Positions 12,614-22,621 of a stretch of 64,000 bases of DNA are shown here, piece after piece. This DNA comes from Corallium rubrum (Eukaryota; Cnidaria; Anthozoa; Scleralcyonacea; Coralliidae): positions 62,001 through 126,000 of the forward strand of contig OZ036007.1 in assembly GCA_964035015.1 (NCBI GenBank), in the 5' to 3' direction. Positions within the stretch are counted from its first letter, which is position 1. The number at the start of each line of letters is the position of its first letter. A program made the translations under genes and the position numbers. The notes under the pieces were generated by a model that worked only from the letters and a program-made list of their open reading frames with translations, did not search any database and was not told the DNA's origin.

Positions 12614-12901
12614 ACAAAACTAAGAGCATTGCCCTAGGGTCGCAAGGTCGTTGGTTCAATTCCTGCCGGAAGGCCTGTGTAGTTGCATTTTTCGCAACTG
12701 GTCCCGGTTTGGTCTTAAAATGTATATATTCTACACTCGAATTTTCCTTCACCCAAAATCCTTAGTACATGCTATGTAATCGAGTGAAATGCCCAATATT
12801 ACTTATAATATACCCAATTCTCTCCTGGCATTACCACCTTATTTTATATACAGAACTCGCGATCAAGCTCTCGGCAACGCCCTTCGTGGCTCAGTGGTCA
12901 G
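12614..12901 (+). repeat. tRNA-derived SINE (array b, interrupted)
   Basis: SINE body followed by the start of the next head (TGGCTCAGTGGTCAG). It breaks off at 12901, where the hAT-like element inserted inside the A box, and resumes at 21036. Confidence 0.8.
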
Positions 12902-15900
12902 TAGGGTGCACATGAAAACCTCATGATCACAAATTGTTTCGGCCCTATGATTTTCTTGTTACATTAAGTGAGTCTAGTGTTCAGTTATTTTTTTTATTTT
13001 TTTCTTCCATGTTTAGGGGGTCCACCCTGGGGTCCAATTTATTAAAAAAAAATTATTTTTTAATAAATTAAAATTAGGTTAAACTATACAATTATATTAG
13101 TCATTTGGGTTACATAAAGACCAGATTTTGTATGTTGAATTTTCTTATGCATAATTGGGTGTCTTTAATTGAGTTTGTGTTGACCCCATAGGTGACCCCG
13201 ACCCCTAGCGGACCCCTGGCTCACAATATGGACCATATTTGGTCATGTCTGGGACGTATTGATCCATGACGCGTGGCATGGGTCACGTGGTATCTGGAAT
13301 AGACAATACCATATTAGGTGATGCTTGGCTGCTTGTAAATGACCTGATTTAATTACCGCCATTTGCAATTTAGCGTGCGGCGTGCATAAATTAAACATTT
13401 GTTTATTGTTTCAAACTTGAAGTTTATTGGCTGAAACTTGACGTTGCTGGGGGCTAACTAATTGTTACTAAGGCAAAACGTCGATGTTTATACTTGGAAA
13501 CGTCAACGTTTCTGGGAATCTGGGTTCTGGGAATCACGCTCAATTGCAAATGGCGGTAATCATTAGTTTAGTTTAGTGTTCACTGTTCAACAAAGACCAC
13601 AGGATAGTGGACCGATAGTAGAAGAAACTATGGCCTCTGCTAGCCCACGCCTCAAAGTTATCTACGGCCTCGGTTCTGTAATTACTTCAGACGACGCCAT
13701 AATTACTGGAAGTAGACTGCCTACATGTAGACAAATACTGCGGTGCTTCCTGTTTCATCAGAATAATCCAACACATAAAAATCAAACACAGAAGGACTCT
13801 GCAAGAAGTGTATTGGAAAAGTTACTACCATTCTACGGTAAGGCGAATATTCCAGTCATAACAAATAAAAAGGCAGAGGAGAAAATCATTAGATTAGCAG
13901 ACAAAAACGCCAAATTGAGAGAAATACCTATCAAACGTCGAGATTCTGATAATGCCAAGTCTAAGGTGGCTCGAGAAGAAGAAGAACTAAACAAGACATT
14001 CTGTATATGGCCTAACAATGTGGAGGAGCTAGTGAAGAATGAAGAAGATTTAATATTCCTCGAATCGATGAAGACTAACCGAGTGGCATCATTTGGAAAC
14101 TTGGACACGAACATGAGAGGAGTGCAGCAAAGACGAGAAAATAGGGAGGAACAAAGACGTGACAGAGAACTACGTGAGAGGGAGAAGGATGAACACCGAT
14201 ATGTAGTGTCAAAGCCAAGTACATCTGCAGCCTCTGAGACATGTACGACGAGCGAGACTGAAAGTGAAGAAGAAGATACTGAACTTCCGAAGAAAATAAG
14301 GAAGATGAGGGAGGATGATACAGAATTCATAATACGGAAACCATCTGGAATCAAGCCTAAGCCGCGTAAAGGAACAGAAGCTTACGTACCTGTAGACATA
14401 CTAAAAACACCAAAATTAACTTCATTAGCGACAAGGATGAAAATGACCTCCACACAGCAAGCAGTCTACACAGAAGCTATGATTGAAGAAATAGGAGGTT
14501 ATAAAGATAAAGTTTGGACGTCATATGCCTTCACAGACAAACAACGCCGGGTTGTGAACAGTGTCACTGCTGCCAATGAACGAGAATCATGGGAACCGCC
14601 AAAGTATGCCTCCCTACACTGGGATTCTAAGATGCTGTCCACGTTAACGAACAAATACGAAACTGAAGAGCGCCTGACGATAGCTATAGGAACGGAGGAT
14701 GAAATCAAGTTACTTGGTGTACCGAGTTATACACCAGGTACAGACCAGCATGCAGGTGACATCATTACTCAGAAAGTGGCTCAACTACTGAGTGACTGGG
14801 ACTGCGCAGACTCCATTGTTAATATGACTTTTGATACCACTAGCGCCAACACAGGTCATGTCACTGCGGCATGTGTTTCTATACAGAGTCGTCTAGATAA
14901 AGCATTACTATGGTCGGGATGTCGACATCATGTGGGTGAAGTGATCTTGAGCCACGTTTTCGAGGATTTGAAGATAGAAGCATCAAAATCCCCAGAGGTT
15001 TCAGTGTTTCAAAGGTTCAGAAAGCACTATGGAATGATTCCAAATACACCACTTCGTTGTCTGGACATGACTGACTTCAGTGAAGACGGTAAACTCTTGG
15101 CAGAAGAATTGAGAGTTGGCGCACTGTTGCAATCCTCCCAGGACCATGACTTTCGACGCGATGATTATCGAGAGTTGATAGAACTGTCCATCATGTTTCT
15201 GAAAGGAAATACCAACAAACAATTCACGTTCAAGAAACCCGGCGCTCTTCATAAGGCCCGTTGGATGGCGAAACTTCTATACGGTATCAAGATCTGCTTG
15301 TTTGAAGAACAGATCAACTCTCTACCACAGGGGACTGTTACTACAAAGCAGCAAGTACCAAAGATCCGAGCCTTCGTGAATTTCATCACTCTCGTCTACG
15401 TTCCATGGTGGCTCAAATCGTCACACACAGCAAACGCTCCATACAGTGACTTAGATCTGTATGTGAAATTGGTTGATTATAATAAGATTAATCCTACCAT
15501 CTCTACCAGTGCAGTAAAGGCATTCAATCGTCAACTTTGGTACTTGACTTCCGAGATGATACCACTGAGTCTATTCTCCAATCTTGTCGACAACACCGAA
15601 AAAGAATTAATCTCAAAACAATTATTGGAAGTAAAGGATGAAAATGCTGAAATACCGAGCGATAGATTCGGAACTGGGTACGGAAAACCAAAATTCCCAG
15701 AGTTAGAAGTGGACAAAATCAACGACATCAAGCTGAGTGACATGATAGACGGGGACTCATGGCTCATCTTCCGTTTACTGGACATTGACGATGTCTTCTT
15801 AGAAATGCCTGTAAATCTATGGACCGATAATAACTCCTATCAGCAAGCCAAGAATCGGATTAGAGGGATAAATTGTGTCAATGACTGTGCCGAGAGAGGT

Positions 15901-16280
15901 GTTAAATTAAGCTCGGATTTTCTGGCATCGGCCAAAACCGAACAACACTACCAGAATGTTCTACAAGTGGTAGAAAAGGACAGAAAAGTGAGACCAAATC
16001 TAAGAAAGCGAGCAACTCAATCGTAAAATAGACACTTAATAGATATTTTTGATGTTTTAGTGAGTATTGATGCATAAATATGGATGATTTGAATTCTTCA
16101 TTTTTTTGTTTTTGGGGCTTGATTTTCCGATTTTTGAGATTTGAGGTGGACCCCCTAGATGATGCTCGATTCCGCTGAAACTTGTTATTTGTTATCTCTC
16201 TAGGCATAGGAACAAAACCCCGCACGGGCCGAAATGATACCGAAAACTTTTTGCAAAGATGTATTTTCATGTGCACCCTA
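12902..16280 (+). mobile_element. hAT-like DNA transposon, apparently intact
   Basis: 17-bp perfect terminal inverted repeats TAGGGTGCACATGAAAA (12902-12918; complement 16264-16280), plus inner inverted TTTCGGCCC words. The target duplication GTGGTCAG is at 12894-12901. Its partner is at 21028-21035, because a second element lies between. The 8-bp duplication and TAGGG start fit hAT. It contains one long uninterrupted transposase frame, so it may be autonomous or recently active (inference). Confidence 0.85.
13630..16026 (+). CDS. hAT-like transposase, single exon
   Basis: Intact 798-residue frame. The open frame extends upstream to 13576 without an ATG, so I take the ATG at 13630 (context AAACTATGGCC) as start. 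The N-terminal third is charged, with an RE/ER-rich stretch near residues 175-200. A transposase core follows: VNMTFDTTSANTG, with D402 as a candidate first RNase H-like catalytic acid; CRHHVGE at about 431-437, matching the C/DxxH motif of hAT and related superfamilies; and HKARWMAKLLYGIK at about 541-554. No BED or THAP finger was recognised, which is unusual for hAT. The protein should cut and rejoin DNA at the TIRs. It is the only gene of its element. Superfamily from core motifs, TIR and 8-bp duplication; exact family unknown. Confidence 0.8.
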   Translation: MASASPRLKVIYGLGSVITSDDAIITGSRLPTCRQILRCFLFHQNNPTHKNQTQKDSARSVLEKLLPFYGKANIPVITNKKAEEKIIRLADKNAKLREIPIKRRDSDNAKSKVAREEEELNKTFCIWPNNVEELVKNEEDLIFLESMKTNRVASFGNLDTNMRGVQQRRENREEQRRDRELREREKDEHRYVVSKPSTSAASETCTTSETESEEEDTELPKKIRKMREDDTEFIIRKPSGIKPKPRKGTEAYVPVDILKTPKLTSLATRMKMTSTQQAVYTEAMIEEIGGYKDKVWTSYAFTDKQRRVVNSVTAANERESWEPPKYASLHWDSKMLSTLTNKYETEERLTIAIGTEDEIKLLGVPSYTPGTDQHAGDIITQKVAQLLSDWDCADSIVNMTFDTTSANTGHVTAACVSIQSRLDKALLWSGCRHHVGEVILSHVFEDLKIEASKSPEVSVFQRFRKHYGMIPNTPLRCLDMTDFSEDGKLLAEELRVGALLQSSQDHDFRRDDYRELIELSIMFLKGNTNKQFTFKKPGALHKARWMAKLLYGIKICLFEEQINSLPQGTVTTKQQVPKIRAFVNFITLVYVPWWLKSSHTANAPYSDLDLYVKLVDYNKINPTISTSAVKAFNRQLWYLTSEMIPLSLFSNLVDNTEKELISKQLLEVKDENAEIPSDRFGTGYGKPKFPELEVDKINDIKLSDMIDGDSWLIFRLLDIDDVFLEMPVNLWTDNNSYQQAKNRIRGINCVNDCAERGVKLSSDFLASAKTEQHYQNVLQVVEKDRKVRPNLRKRATQS

Positions 16281-16289
16281 GCCCTTACG

Positions 16290-16842
16290 AAAATTTCATA
16301 TGTCATTTCACATATGAAGTTGGAATTTCACATATGAAATGAACTATTTCATATGTGAAATGACGAATTTCATATGTGGAAAACAATTCCACATATGAAA
16401 TGCCATATTTCATATGTTAAATGAATAATTTCACATATGAATTTTGTTCATTTCATATGTGATAACAATTTTCACATATGAAATAAAAAAATTTCATATA
16501 TGAAAAATTGTTCACATATGAAATAAAAAAAATCACATGTGAAAGTTAAGTTTCATATGTGGGGAAAAATCACATATGAAATAAATCACTTTGTAATTAA
16601 TGTGACAACAATTTTCACATATGAAATAAAAAATTTCATATATGAAATAAAAAATTTCACATGTGAAAGTTAAGTTTCATATGTGGGGAGAAATCACATA
16701 TGAAATAAGTCACTTTGTAATTAATGTGACAACAATTTTCACATATGAAATAATAAATTTCATATATGAAAAATTGTTCACATATGAAATAAAAAATTTC
16801 ATATGTAAAAGTTAAGTTTCATATGTGGAAAAAAATCATGAA
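16290..16842. repeat. Left subterminal CATATG array
   Basis: Some 25-30 copies of the palindromic core TTTCATATG/CATATGAAA in both orientations at irregular spacing. A larger sub-repeat (CACTTTGTAATTAATGTGAC plus neighbours) recurs about every 120-130 bp at 16590, 16710 and, partly, 16850. Confidence 0.85.
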
Positions 16843-17457
16843 ATAAATCACTTTGTAATTATTACCAATTTATACTACTATGATAGCGACTGCTTTGCTG
16901 CAGTAAAAAATAGTTACAAAAACAGGAAACTTGACTTTATTAAGCTAAAAACAGAAATATGCACATGTTTATTTATAAATTCTGTAACAGATCAGTATTT
17001 GCAATATTTGCTATATGGTTATCTAAAGATATATTCGACAATAGTTTCCTAGCTCACCCAAGTTTTAAATTTATGCAAGAAAATAAAATTGTATAATCAG
17101 ACATTGATCGATAAGTTTTCGCTAACCTAGACTAAAACTTAACTATTCTTTGATACAGAATTACGATCTTGCGAATAACCATGCTCAAAATTGTAAATAT
17201 ATAATACAAGTACCTATTAATCTTAGGAAATAATCTAATCTCTATCAACAAGATTTGGAAGCTGACAACATATCTTGCCAGGGAGAGATGGACTGTTCTG
17301 AAAAACTACATATTTATGTTCAACTTGAATCAATTCAATCAATCTTAAAGTTGTTTCACATGATTCTACCACTGTTATGTACAGAGGCCCCCTCTAGCCA
17401 GTGTCGTACCCAGCCCCCTGGCGCATGTAGCCACGATACCGCGCATGCTCCGCGCAG

Positions 17458-17819
17458 CAGGGACGTAGCCAGGATTTTGAAAGGGGGAGCCGAAGTCAAA
17501 ATAAATTTTTAGGGGGGTCCGGGGGCATGCTCCCCCGGGAAATTTTGAAATCGAGAGTCGCTGAAATGCCATTTCCTGGCTTTTGGAGGAAGATTTTACA
17601 GACTCTAAAGGTTAAAAAACGTCATATAAAATACTCAAAACATGGAAACGTCACATAGATAACTCAAAATGCATACACTCAGTAGATTGAATACACTGTT
17701 TACAGTTTATTTCCTGACACAATGGCATATTGCATCAGTTTTGTAGTTACATGTCTGTCGTTTTATATCAAAAGGGGGGAGTCGCGGCTCCCACGGCTCC
17801 CCCCCTGGCTACGTCCCTG
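17458..17819. mobile_element. hAT-type MITE (362 bp)
   Basis: TIR CAGGGACGTAGCCAGG with its perfect complement at the right end, flanked by the 8-bp duplication CCGCGCAG (17450-17457 and 17820-17827). The G-rich GGGGGAGCCG/CGGCTCCCCC interior is also inverted. A typical hAT miniature, nested in the larger element. Confidence 0.9.
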
Positions 17820-18031
17820 CCGCGCAGCGAGCGCGCATTGATACTTGGGATAGCGTCATGCCATTGCCATCCAGTGCGCCATGTTTGAAATTTACTTGTG
17901 AGGACTGATGGTGTTTTGAGATACAAGCTACATAAACCCTTGGAAATAAGACTTTTTGTTTGCGAAGAGATCAGGAAGACAGTCTTCACCGAAATAACAT
18001 GTTCTTCTACGGAAAGATTTAAGTAAAAGCC

Positions 18032-18093
18032 ATGGAAATCGAGTTGAACCAAGAAAGTCCTAGAAGCTTCGCTCGCACGAGGCTACCAGCAAG
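18032..18093 (+). CDS. Candidate exon 1 of a gene inside the CATATG element
   Basis: An ATG in strong context (AAAGCCATGGAA) opens 62 nt coding MEIELNQESPRSFARTRLPA and runs into the donor AAG|GTAAAG. Upstream, apart from the MITE, is GC-rich sequence with GCGCATGC-like words resembling a CpG promoter. Product not recognised. The splice model is inference. Confidence 0.4.
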
Positions 18094-18504
18094 GTAAAGC
18101 TAATTCAGTAATCGTTTGTTTTCTATCGTCCTACAGTGGCTCTCGTTGTCAATTTCCTGTTTGATTGTCCAATACAAACCATTTTATACTGATCGAAGTT
18201 AGTGTAGTTGAAGTCAATGTTTATTATTAAAGTCATCATCTTTTGTCGTCAACAATATTGACTTTATAAAATCTCTTCTTGTCTTCACAATTTTACAGTA
18301 ATAGTCAATTGTGGTTCCTAACAAACTCTCAAATCATTCTTTCTTTTTTTACCATTCTTTAGCCACCGTTGCTTTCATGATAAGGATTATCTTATGTAAA
18401 ACTAAAGCATTCAGATTTTGAGGTAAAAGTTATTTGTGATTATATGAAATATTAAATTGTTGGTATTAAACAGACCAACAGTAAAGTATGTTTTGTGTGT
18501 GTGC

Positions 18505-18616
18505 GTTTGTTTGTTTGTTTGTTTGTTTGTTTGTTTGTTTGTTTGTTTGTTTGTTTGTTTGTTTGTTTGTTTGTTTGTTTGTTTGTTTGTTTGTTTGTTT
18601 GTTTGTTTGTTTGTTT
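18505..18616. repeat. (GTTT)n microsatellite
   Basis: About 27 perfect GTTT units in the putative intron upstream of candidate exon 2. All frames through it are open on both strands by composition only. Confidence 0.95.
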
Positions 18617-18661
18617 GCTTATCCATTCATATATTATTTTCTCTTGTTTTCTAGTCCATAG

Positions 18662-18715
18662 GGTAGAGTTACCACGTTCAGTTGTGTTCAACCATTCAAC
18701 TTGCTGTCTATATTG
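18662..18715 (+). CDS. Candidate exon 2 of a gene inside the CATATG element
   Basis: Sits between a pyrimidine tract with CCATAG acceptor and a consensus donor TTG|GTAAGT. With exon 1 in phase it codes VELPRSVVFNHSTCCLYW. An alternative acceptor (GGGTAG|AGTT, 18667) would leave a different frame open. The (GTTT)n tract just upstream belongs to the intron. Confidence 0.4.
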
Positions 18716-19000
18716 GTAAGTAAAATCCTTAAATAATACTGGTAGTTTATTTATTGATTAATGACATAATGATCTATTCCAATAGGCATGTTTATATCTC
18801 AAAATACTATTAGCAGGTTATATATTGGTCTAACTGTATGTCTTTTTTAAAGTGACACTGATGCTGTATACTGCGATTTTTAATATGTATATATATAAGT
18901 AGTGTGCTGTGTAGGCAGTGTTGAAACAACAATCGAAATATGGTATAATACTGCTGAAACAGAGAACGTGAGTGGTCTAACGTTTCGAGCAAAGGCCTTC

Positions 19001-19001
19001 G

Positions 19002-19062
<61 letters not shown>
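19001..19062. repeat. (TA)n microsatellite abutting a hammerhead-like half-site
   Basis: About 31 TA units. Immediately left, on the minus strand, is CGAAGGCCTTTGCTCGAAACG, the 3' half of a hammerhead-like core whose CTGA half is replaced by the TA tract. Confidence 0.85.
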
Positions 19063-19066
<4 letters not shown>

Positions 19067-19630
19067 AGTATCATTGATATGCTAAGAACACATATCACAC
19101 ATCTGGATATTTTAGAAAGTTGACCGGTTTGATAAAATGTAAGACTCAAACTGGTATAGTGTCATACTAATAATATTGGTATAATTTTAATGATATACAG
19201 ATACTGCATATTCCTTATACATTACTGAACATCCCTATATTCTAATTGTGTTCATAAATAGGAAAGTAGAATTTTCTGTCCAAATTGTTTGCTCGGTAAC
19301 TGCAATCTTGTAGTTAGGAGGAATGTATGAGCATGTGACCTTTGGAGGGAATCTTACTCTTGACTCTGGGAAGCTAGTCAGCTAGTAGGTCATTATCACA
19401 TCTGATAGCCCATCTGTGATACAGTGTATGATGGAAGATAGTATCTAAATATACTTCATAATTATAAAGTTTAATATTGACATTAATAATTCACACTCCA
19501 GCAGATGATTTTACTCTCTAAGGGGTGGTAACAATGGTGTTGGGTCAAGTGATTATTACTTATTCCTGTCTGAGCCAGCCAAATGAGCATGTATATCTGA
19601 GGGACTTCTCCCAAGGCTAATCTGTGATAG

Positions 19631-19668
19631 CAGACAGTCTCTCACCCATGCCCGGGTGGGTGAGAGAT
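19631..19668. repeat. Short GC-rich hairpin
   Basis: TCTCTCACCC and GGGTGGGTGAGAGA pair around ATGCCC. It lies in the intron region of the CATATG element. No attenuator or other role can be claimed. Confidence 0.5.
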
Positions 19669-20006
19669 TATTGTTGTACCGTTCTCTAAGGGTGGGGGGA
19701 AAGTTTGCTTGCAGACTATATCCTGAGGCTAGATGGACATTTAATCACTAATTTCCTGACATGACTTGCTATCAGTTTGTACATATATCAGATTTCTAAA
19801 GTGAGAATAATTTTAACTAATTAATACCATGATTGCCTTGGTTTCAAATGTTCTCACTGGGTGATTTAATCTCTAATTTCCCTGGTTTGTGTAGGCAAAG
19901 GGAAAAGAGCATTAAATTTTTCATATTGCATGATCTCATTCCCAAAAATAACAATTGTATAACCTTGGTAATCATGTAATTATGAATCGTATTGTATATT
20001 TCACAG

Positions 20007-20064
20007 GTTATGTTGCCAGGACTACGCCTACTGCTGTCCGGAATGCAATTACCCAAAAAATTAA
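20007..20064 (+). CDS. Candidate terminal exon of a gene inside the CATATG element
   Basis: Follows the acceptor TATTTCACAG. In phase with exons 1-2 it codes the cysteine-rich tail LCCQDYAYCCPECNYPKN and stops at 20064. A different frame through the same exon stays open to 20119 and codes a basic tail (KRKRRLEEGLK), which looks equally protein-like. Frame choice is therefore unresolved; no homologue recognised. Confidence 0.35.
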
Positions 20065-20654
20065 AGATGAGAAGGAAGCGTGTAAAAGAAAAAGACGTTT
20101 AGAGGAAGGACTAAAATAGTTTGTTTTTACAGTCATATAGACCGGTATATTTATTTATTTATTTTAATATTTTACATTTAACGTGTACATTATTTTGTGG
20201 TAAACACAATGGGCCAGTTGTTCAAAAGTAGGTTAACTTTCCACAGTGCAATTGTTTGTTACCAGACCAGTAATCATATTGAACATTTGCTGATTATTTA
20301 TTGTCTGGTACATAACTATAAGCTTACTGTTGAATACCTCAAAAAGTTCAACGTTTGATAAAATGAGCTGAATTTACAGTCGTACAAAATGTACAACTAG
20401 TGCTATATTGTAATTGCCTTTTGCATAGCTGGGCCAGGTGAATTTAACTTTAAATTCTAGAATTTCGATGTAAATTGATAATATTAATATATTTCTAAAA
20501 TTAAATTAGTCTAAAAACAAACAATATTGAATGTGTTAATATGGTGTTCAATTGTTTAAGTAAAGTTCAAGTTTTGCACATTCTGCATATTCTAATGTCT
20601 AATTTCCCATAAATTGTATTTTAATAATTGAATATCTGAAAATATTTTATTCCA

Positions 20655-21020
20655 TATATATATATGAAAATTTCATATGTGGGAATTTCATATGTGAAAA
20701 GGTTCCAATTCCATATGTGGTGATTTCATATGTGGAACTATATTTCATATGTGAAAAGGTTCCAATTCCATATGTGGAAATTTCATATGTGGAACTGTAT
20801 GTATTTCATATGTGGAAATTTCATATGTGAAAAGGTTCCTATTCCATATGTGGTGATTTCATATGTGGAATTATATTTCATATGTGAAAAGGTTCCAATT
20901 CCATATGTGGAAATTTCATATGTGGAACTGTATTTCATATGTGGAAATTTCATATGTGAAAAGGTTCCAATTCCATATGTGGAAATTTCATATGTGAAAA
21001 ATTTACATATGAAATTTTCG
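20655..21020. repeat. Right subterminal CATATG array
   Basis: About 20 copies of TTTCATATGTGG/AAA and TTCCATATGTGG, mostly in one orientation, interspersed with AAAAGGTTCCAATTCC. Same core word as the left array but a different higher-order unit. Confidence 0.85.
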
Positions 21021-21027
21021 TAAGGGA

Positions 21028-21319
21028 GTGGTCAGAGCATTGCACTAAAATCGCAAGGTCGTGGGTTCAATTCCTGCCGGAAGGCCTGTGTAGTTGCATT
21101 TTTCGCAACTGGTCCCGGTTTGGTCTTAAAATGTATATATTCTACACTCGAATTTTCCTTCACCCAAAACCCTTAGTACACGCTAGGTAATCGAGTGAAA
21201 TGCCCAATATTACTTATAATATACCCAATTCTCTCCTGGCATTACCACCTTATTTTATATACAGAACTCGCGATCAAGCTCTCGGCAACGCCCTTCGTGG
21301 CTCAGTGGTCAGAGCATTG
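21028..21319 (+). repeat. tRNA-derived SINE (array b, continuation)
   Basis: Resumes with GTGGTCAGAGCATTGCAC, the right-hand duplicate of the hAT target GTGGTCAG, then B box, body and a second partial head up to the unit 3 boundary. Confidence 0.8.
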
Positions 21320-21596
21320 CAGTGCCCGAGTAATGTCGAACAAGGCTCAATCGATTGTGTCTGCGATCACACACGAATGACTGATTTTCCGTTTTCTCCC
21401 ACATACGTGTGACGTCATTGCTTAAAGTGCATAGCCTATTGAGAATGGGATAAGATATGCAAGGCGTGTAAAAGCCTTTCATTATCTTAGGTCTTCTTCC
21501 AAATACGATCTTAATAAACTGAAAAGCATTTCGTTTCATAGGCACTTTTAGTAGTCCGACAATGGCAGATTATTCCACGACGACCCAAGTACAATT

Positions 21597-21670
21597 ATCA
21601 TTTATAGACCTGGAGCGAGGGGAATTCGATGAAATATTACCCCGAGGTATGATATATCCCGAGGGCGAAT
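21597..21670. repeat. Fold-back hairpin remnant (copy 3, right arm lost)
   Basis: Unit 3 keeps the left arm only. At the second bulge it reads ACCCCGAGGTATGATATA, which is the reverse complement of the right arm of copies 1 and 2 and not their left-arm version. It then jumps to the flank CGAAACATATTAACC. Confidence 0.8.
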
Positions 21671-22621
21671 CGAAACATATTAACCTTTCCAAAAAAAGCT
21701 TAAATAATGTTAATAAAGTTCGCTTAGCGCCTTAATTAGCTTAACTTTTGTCCGCTTTTCATTGTCTGTTTCATTCTGTTGTCGTCTCAAGGCTGCTGGA
21801 TACATTGTTTGTTGCTTTCTTTGTATTCCCTGAATCCTTATTTTCTTGTAACCTAACAATCTTCTTGTCAACATCTGAATGTTCAGGCGAAACGTTTTCT
21901 TGTCTCGCCAAACTCCGCCATTGTTGACAGCCTCGTGAATCGTGCGTGACAGCTTCGTGAAACGTGCGTGGCGGGGTATTCGACTCGAATACCCCGCCAC
22001 AGAGCGGGGTATTCGAGGTTATACCCCGCTGTGGCGGGTAATTCTACGATAAATTAACTGGTCACGTGGTACAAATCAAGCTCTCTGACTGGACAATTTA
22101 CAGTTGAGATATAATATTAGTATTTGTCAACCAAAGCAAGACGTTGTATAATTTGCAGTCCCAAGAGTAATGAGTAATGATTCATTTAACGTCGTAAACA
22201 CAGGATGTGGTTGCTCAATCATCCGAGCCAGAGGCTCATGTTAAAGTGCACGACATAAGCTAAGACCAACGTCAACTGAAGCGTTTTTACGTTTTCAAGA
22301 CAACGTTGTGGCAAAAAAAACAGCAAAAGTTATTACTTTACTTAGGCGTCAATCCATTATACGTCATGTTGTCGAAGCTATGGCTGCTTTTTAAAGATCT
22401 TACAAAATACATTAAACATACAATATACGATGTCCTGATCCATGGTTTCTTTTAAATACATGCATACATGCAGTAACTTATTTGCCGTCGTCATCCTAGC
22501 TTTCTTACTAAGATCCCTAGTATCTAATAATCACGACAGTCTGTAAAATAGGAAGTCAGTTGGACCCATAAGCCAAAGAGGGTGGAAATTCCTTCAAGCG
22601 AAAGAAAAAGCCATTCACAGA

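Larger units (their letters stand above)
8899..12901 (+). repeat. Tandem duplication unit 2, left part
   Basis: Second direct copy, nearly identical to unit 3. Its last SINE is cut at 12901 by transposon insertion and continues at 21036-21319. With the insertions removed the unit is about 4,287 bp. The junction to unit 1 falls inside a tRNA-derived SINE, so unequal recombination between SINE copies is a plausible cause (inference). Confidence 0.9.
16282..21026. mobile_element. Unclassified TIR element with CATATG subterminal arrays
   Basis: Ends CCCTTACGAAAATTTCATAT and its complement are perfect inverted repeats of about 22 bp. AG flanks both sides (16280-16281, 21027-21028). Removing the element and one AG restores the right end and target duplication of the adjoining hAT-like transposon, which supports the boundaries. 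Both ends carry many copies of TTTCATATGTG/CACATATGAAA. Such subterminal words often bind the transposase in other families. No transposase was found inside. The 2-bp AG duplication could be chance; superfamily not assigned. Confidence 0.75.

Noticed and set aside
13576..13629. GTG at 13576 as transposase start
   Set aside because: Eukaryotic context; the first ATG in frame (13630) has good context.
13833..14354. 173-codon minus-strand ORF
   Set aside because: Ser-rich antisense shadow of the transposase's charged N-terminal region.
16290..16842. CATATG repeats as a CRISPR-like array
   Set aside because: Spacing is irregular, repeats are about 10 bp and palindromic in both orientations, and the region is inside a eukaryotic transposon with no cas genes.
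18411..18719. ORFs through the (GTTT)n tract
   Set aside because: Microsatellite translation; only the non-repeat end overlaps candidate exon 2.
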